Origin: Nephromyces sp. MM_2019
Lineage: Eukaryota; Apicomplexa; Aconoidasida; Nephromycida
DNA length: 36,833 nucleotides
Reading direction: 5' to 3'
Assembly (NCBI GenBank): GCA_015657535.1
Contig: JADHZB010001470.1
Location: 5,321 to 42,153, forward strand
In this document: piece after piece, positions 10,414 through 22,092 of the stretch
How positions within the stretch are numbered: the stretch's first letter is position 1
Layout of the letters: every line of letters starts with the position of its first letter
Made by a program: the position numbers and the translations under genes
Notes under the pieces: generated by a model
The model's database searches: none
The model's input: only the letters and a program-made list of their open reading frames with translations
Told to the model about the DNA's origin: nothing

Positions 10414-11886
10414 ATTTTAATTGCTTGACATTGTGGTGAACTATCATTGCACTGCAGCTTAGCATATTTCACTGGTTATACTGAGGTGACTGCTGAAATT
10501 GTGCACCTATCGCGAAATTTGGGTTGCTTTAAAGTTTATCTGAAGACAGCCTGATGATTTGTTTGTATAGGTGATAAAAATAGTGTTAGAAAGTGTACAG
10601 TCGTAAAATCTACGCTTTCTCAGCCAGAACGACTTGCACTATTTTGTATTTTTTGGTGACAACGCATGATATCTCTTTTTTGCATACTTGAATGCCATGT
10701 AGCCCCCGCGTGATTTCTTTTGCTATTATTTGCTTTTTTATGATGGTTGATTACGTTCTGGGCGCGATGAGCTGGATTTTGTATTCATTTTTTGTGTTAC
10801 GCTGAATGCGCTGCATAGTCCACTAGTCTCCGGTCTACTATATTTTTATATGGCTGCACCGGAAATACTACTCATAATTTCCGAATTTTTGCTTTTTTGA
10901 TCCTGCGCTCTATGCTGGGAGCTTTCACTGTATTAGGAACATGCGATAACCATCAATGAAAACTCGAGTTGAAGTTCATCTTATTGTTTTATTGTTACCC
11001 TAGGAGTAGAGGAGGTTTCCCGAATACCTAGAACCTTTTGTTCGTTCTGGAAGTAGTATCGTAGGCTTAACCAATGGCTATGTTGGGCTTGCTAGTGTTT
11101 GCAGTTTTAGATAATTTGTCTTCTCATAATTGGATGCAGGATATTATGTCATTACTGAATTAGATGCAGCGTATAAGAGTATTTAAACTGTGATACTTAT
11201 TCAAGGATTATTGAAGCTGCTTGGTTTCTTGTCCAATGTTAATTTTTCAAAAGTTTGGCAGCGGGACTTGATGTGGCTTGTCATTCATAGTCTGCAATTC
11301 GCTCACTGTTTTTGAGGGTATGTGAGTTGCTGTCATCAACACTTTAAGTACGACCATAGTTGCACTTTCTTTGTACAAAGAAAAGTAAATATTTAAAATT
11401 CACAGAAGGCAACGTTTTTATATGGAGTTACCGCACGCTTCGCGAAATTTGGAATTTTTGTAGATTAAGAGATATTTCGCATTACACTGACGTGGAATGT
11501 GCTTAAGATTTCACTTTAAATCGTTGTCTGAAGAGGCTACGGTATATTAAGACCTCTCAGTTTGAAAGGCTATGCCCTTGATATATCACGGGGATTAAGC
11601 AAAAAGTTGTACTATGACCACTCAGTGCCCCATTTGTTAAGGCGCTGAATTACGGCAAGAAATTCGGACAAATGATTGCACACGGTATAAAAGATGTCCA
11701 GGTACATCCAAGGGTACCTGTATCCCACATATTTTGTTACTTGCACTGACTCATAGAATGCCAGGGTATTAGAGGCTACTGTTGGCATGGTGAGAGGAGC
11801 AACGAGAAAGATTTATAGTAGCTTGCGAAATTTTTGACACCTTTGGTAGTTAGCCTCCGTTGGCTATTCCTGCGGACGCGGCAAGA
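10414..11886. other. Convergent intergenic region
   Basis: Between the last + strand exon and the 3' end of the first - strand gene. I see no convincing coding frame, repeat or RNA gene. The strand bias towards T weakens here, consistent with a boundary between opposed transcription units. Confidence 0.5.
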
Positions 11887-12525
11887 TTATATCCTTCGTA
11901 TAAATTGGTTGCCCATGAGATGCTCTTGTCGTGTGATGGGTGCTTGTTGAATGCAAAGAAGCCAATAGCTAGAGCAACCATACACGATGTGAGCCATTAG
12001 AAATACTTCAGCTATGAAGCCTGAAGTGAAGTAGATGACTGGGACAATGGCAAGTTTGGCATTCGCGTTGTAGCGACCTCGCTGGCCTCGTTTACTAGAA
12101 ACGGGGGAGATTTTACTCAGCAGCCAGCTCCTTGCCATGATGCGACGTATGAAGCTATACCGCTTGCAAGCGGTTCGCTTTATGATGCTTTCCTTCGGCT
12201 GTATACCTAAGTTGTTGAGTAGGAGCGCCTTGAGCTTTTGCTTTCAAAGTAGCTTGCCATTCTGATTAACATGAGCAGTAGGGTCTCTCCGGTGATAGTG
12301 CACGATGCATATTTATTAGTATTGAGCAGTAGGGTCTCCAGAGAGATTTATTTCGCGTGAAGTGCTATACCGTGGCCGAAAGACAGCTCATTCGCTTTTG
12401 ATACCTGGTATGATAGTGTTTTGGACGCCGACGACGCCAGCAGTTGCAGCTTTTCGATTTCTCCAATCTGATATTCTCCTTTCCAAAATTACTTTGTGCG
12501 TAACTCTCGGAATTAAGCGTTTCAT
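11887..12525 (-). CDS. Two-exon gene for a 146-residue single-pass membrane protein
   Basis: Exon 1 runs 12525-12405 from ATG (context taaaaATGaaa), 40 codons plus one base, to the donor CCAG|GTATCA. A 198-base intron ends ctcaacaacttag. Exon 2 runs 12206-11887 to TAA. The junction makes Gly and stays in frame with no stop. The N-terminus MKRLIPRVTHKVILERRISD is basic and amphipathic, like a mitochondrial presequence. A basic linker (SKRGQRGRYNANAK) precedes one transmembrane helix, LAIVPVIYFTSGFIAEVFLM. Size and layout resemble small inner-membrane subunits of respiratory complexes or ATP synthase, but I cannot assign a family. The coding strand matches its right-hand neighbours. Exon 2 alone also has an ATG at 12138, giving an 83-residue fallback product. 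Confidence 0.65.
12273..12338. repeat. Short direct repeat inside the 198-base intron
   Basis: The 15-base word GAGCAGTAGGGTCTC occurs at 12273-12287 and again at 12324-12338, 51 bases apart, within the intron of the 146-residue gene. The bases between are unrelated. A local duplication is the simplest explanation. Confidence 0.7.
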
Positions 12526-13444
12526 TTTTAATAGAAATGACCGGGGGTCCAAAATACAGCTGGCTGGCAACCGGTAAACTTGCTACCAGCAGCAGAGTCC
12601 CACCGAGAAGGGTAACCGCAAAAAGCAAGCGCTATATGGATAAGCGCATTAATGTATGTAAGGAGCACAGTGATTCTTCGTGAAGTTTTGCATTGAGATT
12701 CACATCTTTTGCCGGTAATCAAAATGAGTAACACATCAGCAAAAGGTCTAGAAGTTTTGAATGCAAGAATGACCAGCAAGTCAGACCTCCACTGATTAAA
12801 TCAGGTAACAGGAAACACTGCACACTAATTTTCTCAGCTTAAAGCACCAGCGTTCGCCAGGACTCATGGCGCGTCAATGGAGCACAAGAACCACGCTATA
12901 AGCCCGTTGAATATAGTTTTTGTTTTTAAAAGGTAAACTATCTGCGAATTAGCACCTATTGTAGTATGCCTCTTGTATGAGACACTGAAAATGCCGCGAT
13001 TTGCCGTGTGGCAAGTGGATGCTGCGTCAGGCCGTGTTAAACAAAACTTCTCAGTTTTGAATTTCAACTGGTGTGATAGGAAATACTTTACGAACTTCTA
13101 CAGGCTGCTGGGAGCATAGTCATAAACAAATAAACATAGGGGTATAATAAACGCGATATCCAAATGAAGGGCATGCAAATGCTAATACCACAAAAAAGCT
13201 GCCGCTAGGACTACGGATTACGATAACATGCATGAAGTGTCATCCTTCTTGTAACAGAAAAAGTTTGAAATAGCTATAAGAATGATTGACGATAAAATAG
13301 AAATTTAAGGGGGGATATATATCCCGTGCCATTATTGATGTACGAAGCCTCATTCATTACGATGATTTGCTCTAACCACCACGAATTATAATGCGATGGC
13401 GCTTACATATTTATGTTGTCAAATTTCAAGCTTCAAAAATTACA
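12526..13444. other. Upstream region of the 146-residue gene
   Basis: Frames are open on both strands near 12526-12780, for example the - strand frame LLGGTLLLVASLPVASQ, but they overlap each other and the gene's 5' end, and I cannot choose between them. From 12.8 to 13.4 kb I see no supported gene. Confidence 0.4.
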
Positions 13445-13732
13445 CTACAGTGTAACGCTGAAGCTGATTGGATACCATTGATATTGGAAAACTTCAGCAG
13501 TGCAAAAGACAGAAAGAGTAATTCGTTGATCAGAGGTGTTTGCTCTGAATATAGTAACGGCGCTCGCTGACCGAAGTGAGCTTTTGTTGTCCAAGATTGC
13601 ATACCAAAGTTTATGTTGTTTCACAAACAAGGGCATGTCTATCTCGCAGCAGCCGTCGGCCTGCGCAAGCGCGGTGCCAAAACATTCAGCCGAAAAGAAA
13701 AGCTGAAGTGTTGCTATGATGGAGCTTTGCAT
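13445..13732 (-). CDS. Possible small secreted-protein frame, 95 codons
   Basis: A continuous frame runs from ATG at 13732 to a stop at 13445. The first 25 residues, MQSSIIATLQLFFSAECFGT followed by ALAQA, look like a signal peptide with an Ala-X-Ala cleavage site. The remainder is mixed (PLFVKQHKLWYAILDNKS) and has four Cys in all. It lies about 250 bases beyond the stop of the giant gene, on the same strand. Against it, an AG at the end of cttgcgcag and the donor ACTTTG|GTATGC fall inside, so it could be one internal exon of something else. A competing ATG lies 4 bases upstream in another frame. No family is recognised. Confidence 0.35.
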   Translation of the reverse strand: MQSSIIATLQLFFSAECFGTALAQADGCCEIDMPLFVKQHKLWYAILDNKSSLRSASAVTIFRANTSDQRITLSVFCTAEVFQYQWYPISFSVTL

Positions 13733-13905
13733 CCATGAAGCGATTTTATCAATAAACGCGCATTCCTTTTTCGGAAAAGAAAATATCTGCCATGTTTTTT
13801 AGTAATATAATGTCGTGTGCAGCGACTGCAGCCAGGCGATACAGCACTGCATTGCTAATCAACATCATGATAATCTTCCTTTTTTCAAGAAAAAAAAGAT
13901 GGAAA

Positions 13906-13911
13906 TTTATT
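13906..13911 (-). terminator. AATAAA, possible polyadenylation signal
   Basis: AATAAA on the - strand lies about 80 bases after the TAA of the giant gene's last exon. The position fits a poly(A) signal, but the hexamer is common in AT-rich DNA and its use in this organism is unknown. Confidence 0.25.
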
Positions 13912-13986
13912 CTCCTTAAAAACTTCTGCTACGATTTAAAGACGTTATCTATCTAGGGGCGTGGGCAGACGCACACCCCCATAGCA

Positions 13987-16091
13987 TTAGATAAGAGCAT
14001 TTTGGTTGAAGACCCGCCTCCTTTGTGGGCTCAGGTGGTTCGTCTGAATTTCAAATTGCTCGTTAGATGCAGGCTTATTTAAAAGAACACAATCTTTCTG
14101 CACCTTAGGACTCTTCCCGAAAACAGTGACTCCAGCATGAGGTGAACCCTTACCCGAAAAGTCAAAACTTGAAGGGTAGTAGCTAAAGCATTCCGGGATG
14201 CTAGAAGTGCTGTCTTTGTCACTTATTAAATCCCCAGTAGGTTGGTTCAGCGTAAATCTATGAAGTGCACATATTTTGGGCTCATCAGCAATGCAGTTTG
14301 TCTCCTGCATATACATTGCCTTTCTTGCCATTAAACCGCTAGCCATACCATTGGCGATAGCATCAGCTGAGAAAAGGTCACTTACCTTCTTGTTCATACC
14401 AAGACTATCCCCATTGTTTGTTTGATTCAATGGCCTAAACACCGCTTTGAGACGTGTTCCCCCCTTCATCTTACCGTTCTCCGCTAAAAGAGAACCGCTA
14501 GAAGCATCTGTAGATGCGCTGATAGTGGAATCCAATGAAGTTCGTGAAGCTCTAGAGACAACGGAGATTATAGAGTTTGAACCTTCCTTCCCATGGCTTT
14601 TGGTGGCTTCCCCAACTTCACTTGATTTTATCGGATTCCACAAGTTTTGTAAATAAAGCTTCTTATAACAACAGCTTTTTTCATTTGTGGCTTCGGTAAC
14701 ACCAGGGGTAGTTTCAACTTCCGAAGATGCACAATTCACTGGGGCGCCACGCTCGGCCTCCAGCGGCTCTGCGCTTTGAAATCTTGCATTTTCCATACTC
14801 TCTTCCCCTACAGAGGAGGTACTCATGACATCATCATCTTCGCTATATGCTTCCTGTTTTTTGGTACAGCCCTTTGCGATACTTCTTGTTGGACACATAT
14901 TTGCTGGAGCGGCAAAACTACTAAGATTGTTTGCACTATCTTTCTGAGATGTAATACTATTGCTGTTAGCGCGAGGAATACTATACTCTTTTGAGGTTGC
15001 GAAGTCAATATTGTTATCGACGGAGGAGTTACCTGCTGCATCCGCAGCAGGACTGGAATGACGGGCAACAGGTGTAGAGGGAAGACTCCTGTTTCTTTGC
15101 TTATTGTACTTCAACTCTTGCGAGTACTTCTTTGCGCATACTTGCCCGCCTTTAGAAGTGTACTCAATTCCTGCTAAGCACACCAATTTTGCGCAATCTT
15201 TTAGATTCATACCGGCTGTTTCATTCATTAGCTTTATCAAATTTGGAGAGCCGCTTCCAGTAGCGCTAAAGTTTTCCTCCTCCTTATGAACGTCCCGCGT
15301 TGCTTTCACATTGGATGGTTGACTAAAACACTTTTTTACAAGCTTTGTAGCAGAGGGACTTTCCCTTATTTTGATTTTGGATAAGTTTTTAGCATGTGGA
15401 CCTATTGCGGAGGTAGCTGATGGTTTGGAACTTAATTTTTCTTTCATTATAACCTCATGGTCAGGAATTTCTTCGACAGAATTAAGGCTTCGCCTTGCGG
15501 CAAAAATCAATGTACCATCTAGCCTACTCAAGTGATAACTAGGTTTAGGGGCCTGCTCGAGCTGAAATGTCTCTTTGTATCTTTGCGCAGCAGGAAAATT
15601 TTTAGTGTTTTCCTTTAGCACAGCATCTGTGGTAATAGCAGATTCAGTACGTTCCTCTGCATCTTCAATAGCAGATTCAGTGCGTTCCTCTGCATCTTCA
15701 ATAGCAGCCAGAGCTGCCTCTGGTTGTATATTAGTTGTTTCCTTGATCGCAGCGGGACACGCTTCAATTTTGAAGCTTTCACTTACGGGCCTAGCGTCCT
15801 CTGGCATCTTGGTACTATCGCGTGCCGAACAGTTAGCAGCAGCTGATCGATTCTTAGTATTAATTTCAGGCAACGCATTAGATACTCCTGACTCCCTTTC
15901 TGAATTAAGTAAAAGAAGAGTATTTTGGTTCATGGTTACTGTACCTTTAGCGAACTCTACATACACTTTAATTGCCTGCTCCTTGTCAATACGGTATTCA
16001 CTTGAGGAGGCAGCTTCTATGTATTTTTTACTAAACTTGGTTCCAGCGATGCGAGATGCAATGACTTTTTTTGAGTTTATATTCATCGAAT
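13987..16091 (-). CDS. Last coding exon of the giant gene, about 700 codons, Ser-rich
   Basis: Opens at the acceptor gctatgctcag and ends in TAA. In phase after splicing the first residues are (D)SMNINSKKVIASRIAGTK. It is largely disordered, rich in Ser, Ala, Lys and Glu, with scattered short hydrophobic and Cys-containing pieces such as MNLKDCAKLVCLAGIEYTS. An in-frame 33-base tandem duplication encodes AIEDAEERTES twice (15634-15699). Late Ser/Thr-rich segments (ISASTDASSGS) could be phosphorylation targets. No catalytic motif or known domain is visible. The exon also has its own ATG, so it could be mistaken for a separate gene; the 68-base intron upstream with perfect sites argues against that. 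Confidence 0.8.
15634..15699 (-). repeat. In-frame 33-base tandem duplication
   Basis: Two adjacent 33-base copies (15634-15666 and 15667-15699) differ at one base and encode the same 11 residues, AIEDAEERTES. The start of a third copy follows at 15700. The near identity suggests a recent duplication. Confidence 0.85.
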
Positions 16092-16159
16092 CTGAGCATA
16101 GCTCATGTTTATTTTTTTTTTTGGATAATTTGAAGTGGCATATTTATGCTTCTGCTTAC
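16092..16159 (-). other. 68-base intron joining the two long downstream exons
   Basis: Donor ACACAG|GTAAGC and acceptor TATGCTCAG|A are both near consensus. Removal joins GAC ACA G to AT TCG ATG, giving DDTDSMN without a frame change. The intron contains an 11-A tract (T run at 16112-16122). Without splicing, the upstream frame stops at a TGA that overlaps the downstream ATG, which imitates a frameshift. Confidence 0.85.
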
Positions 16160-17438
16160 CTGTGTCATCCATGAGGACCTTATGATTATTCCGTTCTAGT
16201 GCATATTCTTCGGAGTCGTCCAGCTTTTCCTTTTTCCTGTAGATTGACTCGGAATTATCTTCCCTCATTTGTTGCTTGCTGGTATCTGACAACCCTTTTT
16301 CCTTTAGCTTTTTCTTAGGTTCTTCACTCGAAGTATCCTGAAAATTATGAAGCTGTTCCTCACCGGCTTTAGGGTTTCGGACGTCAACGCAATCATCATT
16401 TATATTTTCTTGTGATATTGTAGCGATATCTTCCTTTTGGGGCACTTTACCTGCATCAACTTTGTGTGTGTGCTGCAGCTCAATGCCCTTTTTTTCCGTC
16501 TTCTGTACAGTTTCTCCCTCATTCAATATTTTAGCTAAAGAAGGTTCATCTAGAATAGCTACTCTCTCTTGCCCTAATCGATCACCTACAGCAGGAGGGG
16601 CTTCCCATTCTCTTTCTAGAATGGGCCCCAGTTTTTGAACTACCGGGCCTTGTCGAAAATTGGCTTTTGTCTCATTTATTCTACTTGCTGTGTCTATCGG
16701 CGTGTCTAGAGAGGGGAAAACTACAGAATTTTCATTGTTCGCTTTAAGAATCGGATTTTTCAATCTTTCATTCATTTCTTTGGCTATAAGGTCTTTTAGG
16801 GAATTCGCTATAGCTGGAGTGCCTACTTGATTATAAGAGAAACCGCTAAAATTAGATTTTAGCCCTGCTTCCATACTACTGGAAGATTCAGTAGCCTTGC
16901 TATCTTCGCTATTAGTGGCACCGGTAATGTGAAGCCGCGAAAAGGCTGACTCAAGATGCTGCATATATTTTTTCATTGTAGGCCAAAGCTTGGTCGAGAT
17001 ATTTTTTCTTAATTTTTTTGTTGTATCTGATGCCATAGAAGCTGCTAAGGATGCCATCTTACCCGATTTTACATAGGCACTCTTAATAGCACCTTTTCTC
17101 CATATGCCGGCATCGTCAGAGACCACCAAAAATTCTGAATCCAGGGAGATTCCCCTTTCATCTAGCGCACTAGCAATTTCTGAGCTCCTACTGCCTACTT
17201 TAGCCTTTGCGGACTTTACGTCGGCTATTTGCTCTATGATGCTGGATTGGCGTACCATGTTCATCATGTGCGACCTAGATGGAACCTGAAATGATGAAGT
17301 TGTTGGAGTAGCATTACATGATGCGCTCGATAGTGTAAGCCTCTGCAGAGCGACTTCTCCCTTGGAGAGACACGAAAGAAACTCCGCCAGGGAACTAACA
17401 TTTTCAGGATTGCACATTGAATGTGCTATTCCAAAAGC
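16160..17438 (-). CDS. Long exon of the giant gene, possible end of the PH-like domain, then disordered
   Basis: Opens at the acceptor cctttaacacctctaacag in phase 0 and ends at the CAG|GTAAGC donor, about 426 codons. The first residues, AFGIAHSMCNPENVSSLAEF, fit the last strand and C-terminal helix of a PH domain (a short strand, then a helix after an acidic or polar turn), although the Trp usual in that helix is missing. That match is weak and is the main reason to connect this exon to the PH-like exon at 21.5 kb. The rest is disordered, with Lys/Glu-rich pieces such as EEPKKKLKEKG near the end. An internal ATG at 17417 would allow this to be the first exon of a separate gene. Confidence 0.75.
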
Positions 17439-20400
17439 CTGTTAGAGGTGTTAAAGGAAGTAAAGTTAAATAATCTAATATAACAAAAAATGAAGCCGCG
17501 AGTGTGAGAATTTACTGCAGATGGGGTGGAGTAGTGCTACTGTGAGTTGCGTGGTATCTATTGTATATAGGTGAAAAAGCTATCTCAAGGGAAGTAAAAT
17601 ACGCTGCTAATTGTCTACTTACTAACAATTTAACGGGAAAAAATAATACGATAAGTCTATGGTTTGTATTGTACTATGAAATAAGAGGATTAAATCCGAA
17701 ACTCCTTATGTGTGGAGTAAGGATGTTTTTGCTGGAATTAGCGTCATGTTAACAAAGAGTAAACTTGCTATTCGAACCCATAATTGCTCATAAAGCTTGG
17801 CATGAGTTCTGAAAATTTAGCAAGTACTGGGGACGATGTAAAATTTTTTTTCCCTCCAGCAACATGAGCTAACTTAATTTCTAGGTAAACTCTTCATCTT
17901 ATGCAGCAAATTTTACAGTCTACCGACAATTTAAATAGTCGTAAAATGGCTGTATTGCATCATATTTCGCTGAATTGTGTGACAAAAAATGCGAAATTGG
18001 CGGATAATTCAAAATAAAGCTGTCAATCAACACTAAGCAACACATCTCTAACTTAAAAGAATATTTTTTGGATCTAGCAGATTTTAGCCATAATTCTATC
18101 TAAGCTCTTTATGAAGTGAAGCAGCGGTGTGAAACTACTCTCTTGAACAAAAATATGTAAACCTTCGGAGACGGCAATCAGAATTAAAAATTGTAAGGTT
18201 TCAGCAGGGGAAGCAGTAATTGCTGCAGCATAAAGATATCACGCAGAAAGAACATAGCAAACACAAACAAATTCTTTTGGGCTCCGCCAAAATGATTGTG
18301 AAGAGCGTATATTATTTTGAATGCGCCGCTTCAACAAAATTAAAATGTGACTACAGATCTGTGTGTTTTTTATTTTCTGAGTGGTTTGATAGTTCGAACC
18401 ATGCATCTAAAGACCGCTCTGTACCAGTTTCGGACGATAACTTTCTGCTTTAAGTTTATATTCCAGCAAGCTGTAGCTAACTTATTCAAAAAATGAACTT
18501 TTTCAAGCCTATTAATACATGCAAGCTAACTCAAAAGCCGAATTATAATAGAATCTACTGTAAAACCCTCATTTCTCGATACAAAAACAGCTTACTTGCT
18601 TCCATACGGCAATCTCATGGAAAGTCTTGCTATATAGCTTAAAGGTCTTCATCGTTGTAAGGACCTATTTAAAATTTTTGTGCATAAAAATTTGATGGAC
18701 TTTCAATACGAGCAACTGAGAATTTTTTTATACGCTAGTCAGGGTGACTTAAAATTTTTTCGTTGATAACTACATTAAAGTAATTTTTGAAATGAGGCAA
18801 AGATACAAAGTTAGCAATAATGCATCCCGCACATCCATAAAATCTGGATGATGAAAAATACTACGTATAAGTTTTTAGCTAACTGTTCATCTTGCCATTG
18901 CAAGACTGGCTAGTTATGAGCAATTGAAAATTGAACAGTATAAAGTCAATTGATTTAGTTTGAGCTATTGGCATCTAAAAAAGAGAAATAAAGCAATTAT
19001 GCGCGTAGGAAACTGAGAATGTAATTTAAACGCATCAATTTTGATACGTACTATGCATGTTACTCAAAATTAGTCTTTTTGAGTATGAAGCAATAAAAGG
19101 CCATTGCACAACTTTGAAAATTACCTGCGTTTAACCCTATATATGCGGGAGAAAAATAGGACTAAAATCATGATTTTCTTTTTTGAAAAATGCTATGTGC
19201 AAAATTTTTTCCATAAAATATAAATTTACACTATGTTTAAAATTAAAAGCATAATTATAAATTCCTTTTTAAATTTCGCAAAAACAATTTGAATAATAAA
19301 TTTTAGCAAAGATTATTCAAAAGCAATGAAGGGAAAAACCATTCAAAAAACATCAAAAAAGTACAGCGCAAGAGAGATTGCATGTTCCTAGACATTCAAT
19401 AAACTCAGAATTGATCATAGAAATGAAAGCAGAACGAACGCATATATTACCTCAAGACCATAGAGCCATTCCCCATTATCTACAGGGCACTCAAGTAAAG
19501 TTATCCGCAGGATCTAAATTAAGCATAAAAAAATGTTGGTAAAGTAACGACTGGCTGATTTTTCAGTTAAAAAATTATAAACAGTAAAATATCAATTTAA
19601 GTAAGTTTTTATAATTTTAAATCATACATAATGCAAATGCTGAATATACAAATAAATGCATCATAAACTAACATAAATCAAAAGGGCTACTAAAAGCAGT
19701 GTTTTAAAGCAGGGCAACAATTTTGTAGAAAAAAACTTGTACACTATAAAATAGTGATCTGCTATTTAATAGTTAATCGAAATTTTTGTGCGCACAACTT
19801 AAATTAAAAAATGCCCCAAAAAGAGGAGCTTATATCAAGAAAGCCTGAAAAAGCACAAGGCACAAAATTTTTGGGAAATTTTGAAAGAATTTCAAAAATT
19901 TTCAAGAAATAAATGAAGAAGCAAAGTAAAATACAGTAATAGATATACCGTAAACACAAGAAGAATGCAAAGCCGCAAAACGTAGGATAAAGGTAAACAA
20001 GGCAATTGATGGAAGCATAGAGTAGTATACAGGTGCGCTCAGCAACACACGCAATATAATTTGAGACTGCGTATTGCTCCACTGAATATAAATCAAAATC
20101 TACAAGAATGCACGCATGCGCATCAAAAAAGATATGCGCATTCACACATATTGAAACGGCATCTAATAGATATTTTGAAGTAGCTTCAAACCTCTTTAAA
20201 TGGGATCGGCATGCTTATCCAATTAGAGAACTCCGAATAAGAATAGTACAATGCCATCTGCTCGAAAAGCAAGCAAAGATTTCATGAAAAAGTCAGCATG
20301 GAAATGCGACAAATTTCTAAACGTTGAAAACAAAAAATACTGATAAAGCACTCTTGCAAACATTTTTTACGAAATACTTTTTCATTTTCTTAAATTTCGC

Positions 20401-21031
20401 ATATAGAACATACTAAATAATGCAAAATAAAAGAATCACATTGAAAAATAAGAATAACTAGGCCTTTCCCTCGCACTCTAACATTACTTAAAAGCACATG
20501 ACAGCGCCGATATTTACAAAAAACAAGTATATCTGCGTCAAAACTGAAAAGATCACGCAAAAAAAGGTTTACATGATGTTTAGCAAGTTAAAAAAAAATA
20601 AAGTCGGAAAAATCCATCATCACAAACTTGTTTAGTTGATACAGCCCGGAATATTCATAGTCAAAAAATTCAACTTAATTTTTCACGTGTTTATGTGCGA
20701 TTAAAACTACTTGATTGCATTATAAGCTAAAACTTAATGCTGCATCAAATTTTTTAAAGCTTAATTAAGCCGCCATAACAAAAATAGGAGGTATTTGTGA
20801 ACTTACCCTTTAATTTCAACGTAAAAAGGCACAGAAATGCTATAGATATGCATTCACGCATACTTAAGTCGGTAAAAATTGAGGTATATATACAGGACCA
20901 AGTTTTTGTAAGCATTAAAAAATGCTAGCGGACACACACTTAGCTAAGTACTTGCTTCAGCCCGTAGTATCAAACATTTACTAATAATACAAAACCGACT
21001 TGTTAAAATGAACAAATTTACGAGATCTTAC
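17439..21031 (-). other. 3.6 kb T-rich intron (on the - strand) with candidate mini-exons
   Basis: On the coding strand the region is rich in T and stops, typical of introns here. One candidate mini-exon, 18480-18425, reads SLLEYKLKAESYRPKL and ends at CTG|GTACAG. It fits the second to third strands of a PH fold and is in phase 1 with the GTAAGA donor at 21031, but its acceptor (ttttttgaataag) is weak. Another open stretch near 18220-18166 includes ITASPAETLQF. The middle strands of the domain are not located. A + strand frame at 18220-18453 is a shadow of the same bases. Confidence 0.45.
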
Positions 21032-21523
21032 TAACCAAATTAAAGTTTAAGGTAAAAAACCGCCTGTTTGCACAGCAATAAATCCACTGAGTGTTCAATA
21101 GAGACCGCCTTAAGCGTTCGAACGTACAGAATTTTTGCCTGTTTTTTTCACTCTTCGCCTTCCACAACCATCCCTCAACTTTGAGAACTCCATCAAAGTT
21201 CGTCATATCAAAGAAGGAAAAGGAGGGACTAAATTTAGGAGTGTCACAGCTGCTATTTTGCCTACAGCTAGCACCATAATGGAGTTGGGATTCTTCATCA
21301 TCCTCAGCTTTCGTGCGATATAATTTTGTATATAATCCTCTAGAGTTCTCCATTTTTAAATTATCATTTTTTCTATATGGCATCGCTTCTACAGTTTTAC
21401 CCTTAGCGTTGTAACGTGAAAAAAATTCGTCTATTTCATCCAAATTTTGCGCCTCTGCCTGATTTTGTATCTTGTGTATGTTTTCTGCTGCTAAATATCT
21501 GTCCATCTTCCTTCTGGGCGGAT
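21032..21523 (-). CDS. Exon with PH-domain start
   Basis: The acceptor gtatttttcttccag opens the exon, with residues PPRRKMDRYLAAENIHKIQN. After a polar linker it reads FDGVLKVEGWLWKAKSEKN, then 25 residues that look inserted, then RRFFTLNFN. EGWLWK followed closely by K-x-R-x-F-x-L is the classic beta1-beta2 signature of pleckstrin-homology domains, which bind phosphoinositides or proteins at membranes. The insertion coincides exactly with a possible 75-base intron (21138-21064) of GC-AG type, whose removal gives KNRRFFTL. The exon ends at GTAAGA (21031), or at GTTAGT four bases earlier. Phase with the upstream exon is correct (G|AT makes Asp). The PH call is good; ligand and role are unknown. 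Confidence 0.65.
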
Positions 21524-22092
21524 CTGGAAGAAAAATACGTACGTCTAAAAACTGGAGTAAAACCAGCTACCTCAAGCCTTCATGCATAGCAACTACTTTT
21601 TAAAATAAAAGATTGGGAAATCGTTTGCATGGCGCAGTGCTAAAGTATTATAATTTCTGAGTTGAACAGAAGAGGGTATCAAATATGATCAAAAATACAT
21701 TAAACTAAAGTTTTACCTAACAAAGTTTATGCATTATAATGTCAAAAATATTTTGCCAATAAATATATGGTTGAATTAACAAAATAAAGCATAAATGAAT
21801 AGAATCTATAAATAGGCCCTATCTTAATTAATTTGGGCAGTAAATAGCATGTTTACTATAAAATTATCCTAAAGGTAGAACATTGATAGAGGTGTTGAAG
21901 TTTTTCTGAATTAGTGTGTATCTAATTGTATTATTAGGCTTTTTAATATGTGGAATAATTAATATTACACTTTTCTATTACTCAAGCACAGTTGCATCAT
22001 TATCCAACTTGATTCAATTGATACTTAAGCGATGAGTGTTATAAAAACGCTAGATGCCACATTTAAAAAAAGGTATATTATTCAAAATGAAC
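21524..22092 (-). other. 569-base intron between the giant exon and the PH-like exon
   Basis: Donor GCGCAG|GTTCAT is weak after position 2, while the acceptor with its pyrimidine tract is strong. Joining gives LNCADPPRRKMDRY without a stop. The same weak GTTCAT donor appears independently after the + strand exon ending at 3139. Confidence 0.65.

Noticed and set aside
16083..16130. Frameshift or slippage at an 11-A tract, or reinitiation at an overlapping ATGA, between the 444- and 699-codon frames
   Set aside because: A 68-base intron with near-perfect sites (16159-16092) contains the A tract and joins both frames in phase, so neither a sequencing error nor recoding is needed.
17790..17800. 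GGTTCGAAT-like word suggesting a tRNA T-loop
   Set aside because: No paired T-stem, acceptor stem or anticodon arm can be drawn around it; the same holds for the similar word near 18394.
19804..20145. 113-codon minus-strand hydrophobic frame inside the 3.6 kb intron
   Set aside because: Its residues (F, Y, C, L, I) are what T-rich intron sequence gives in any frame.
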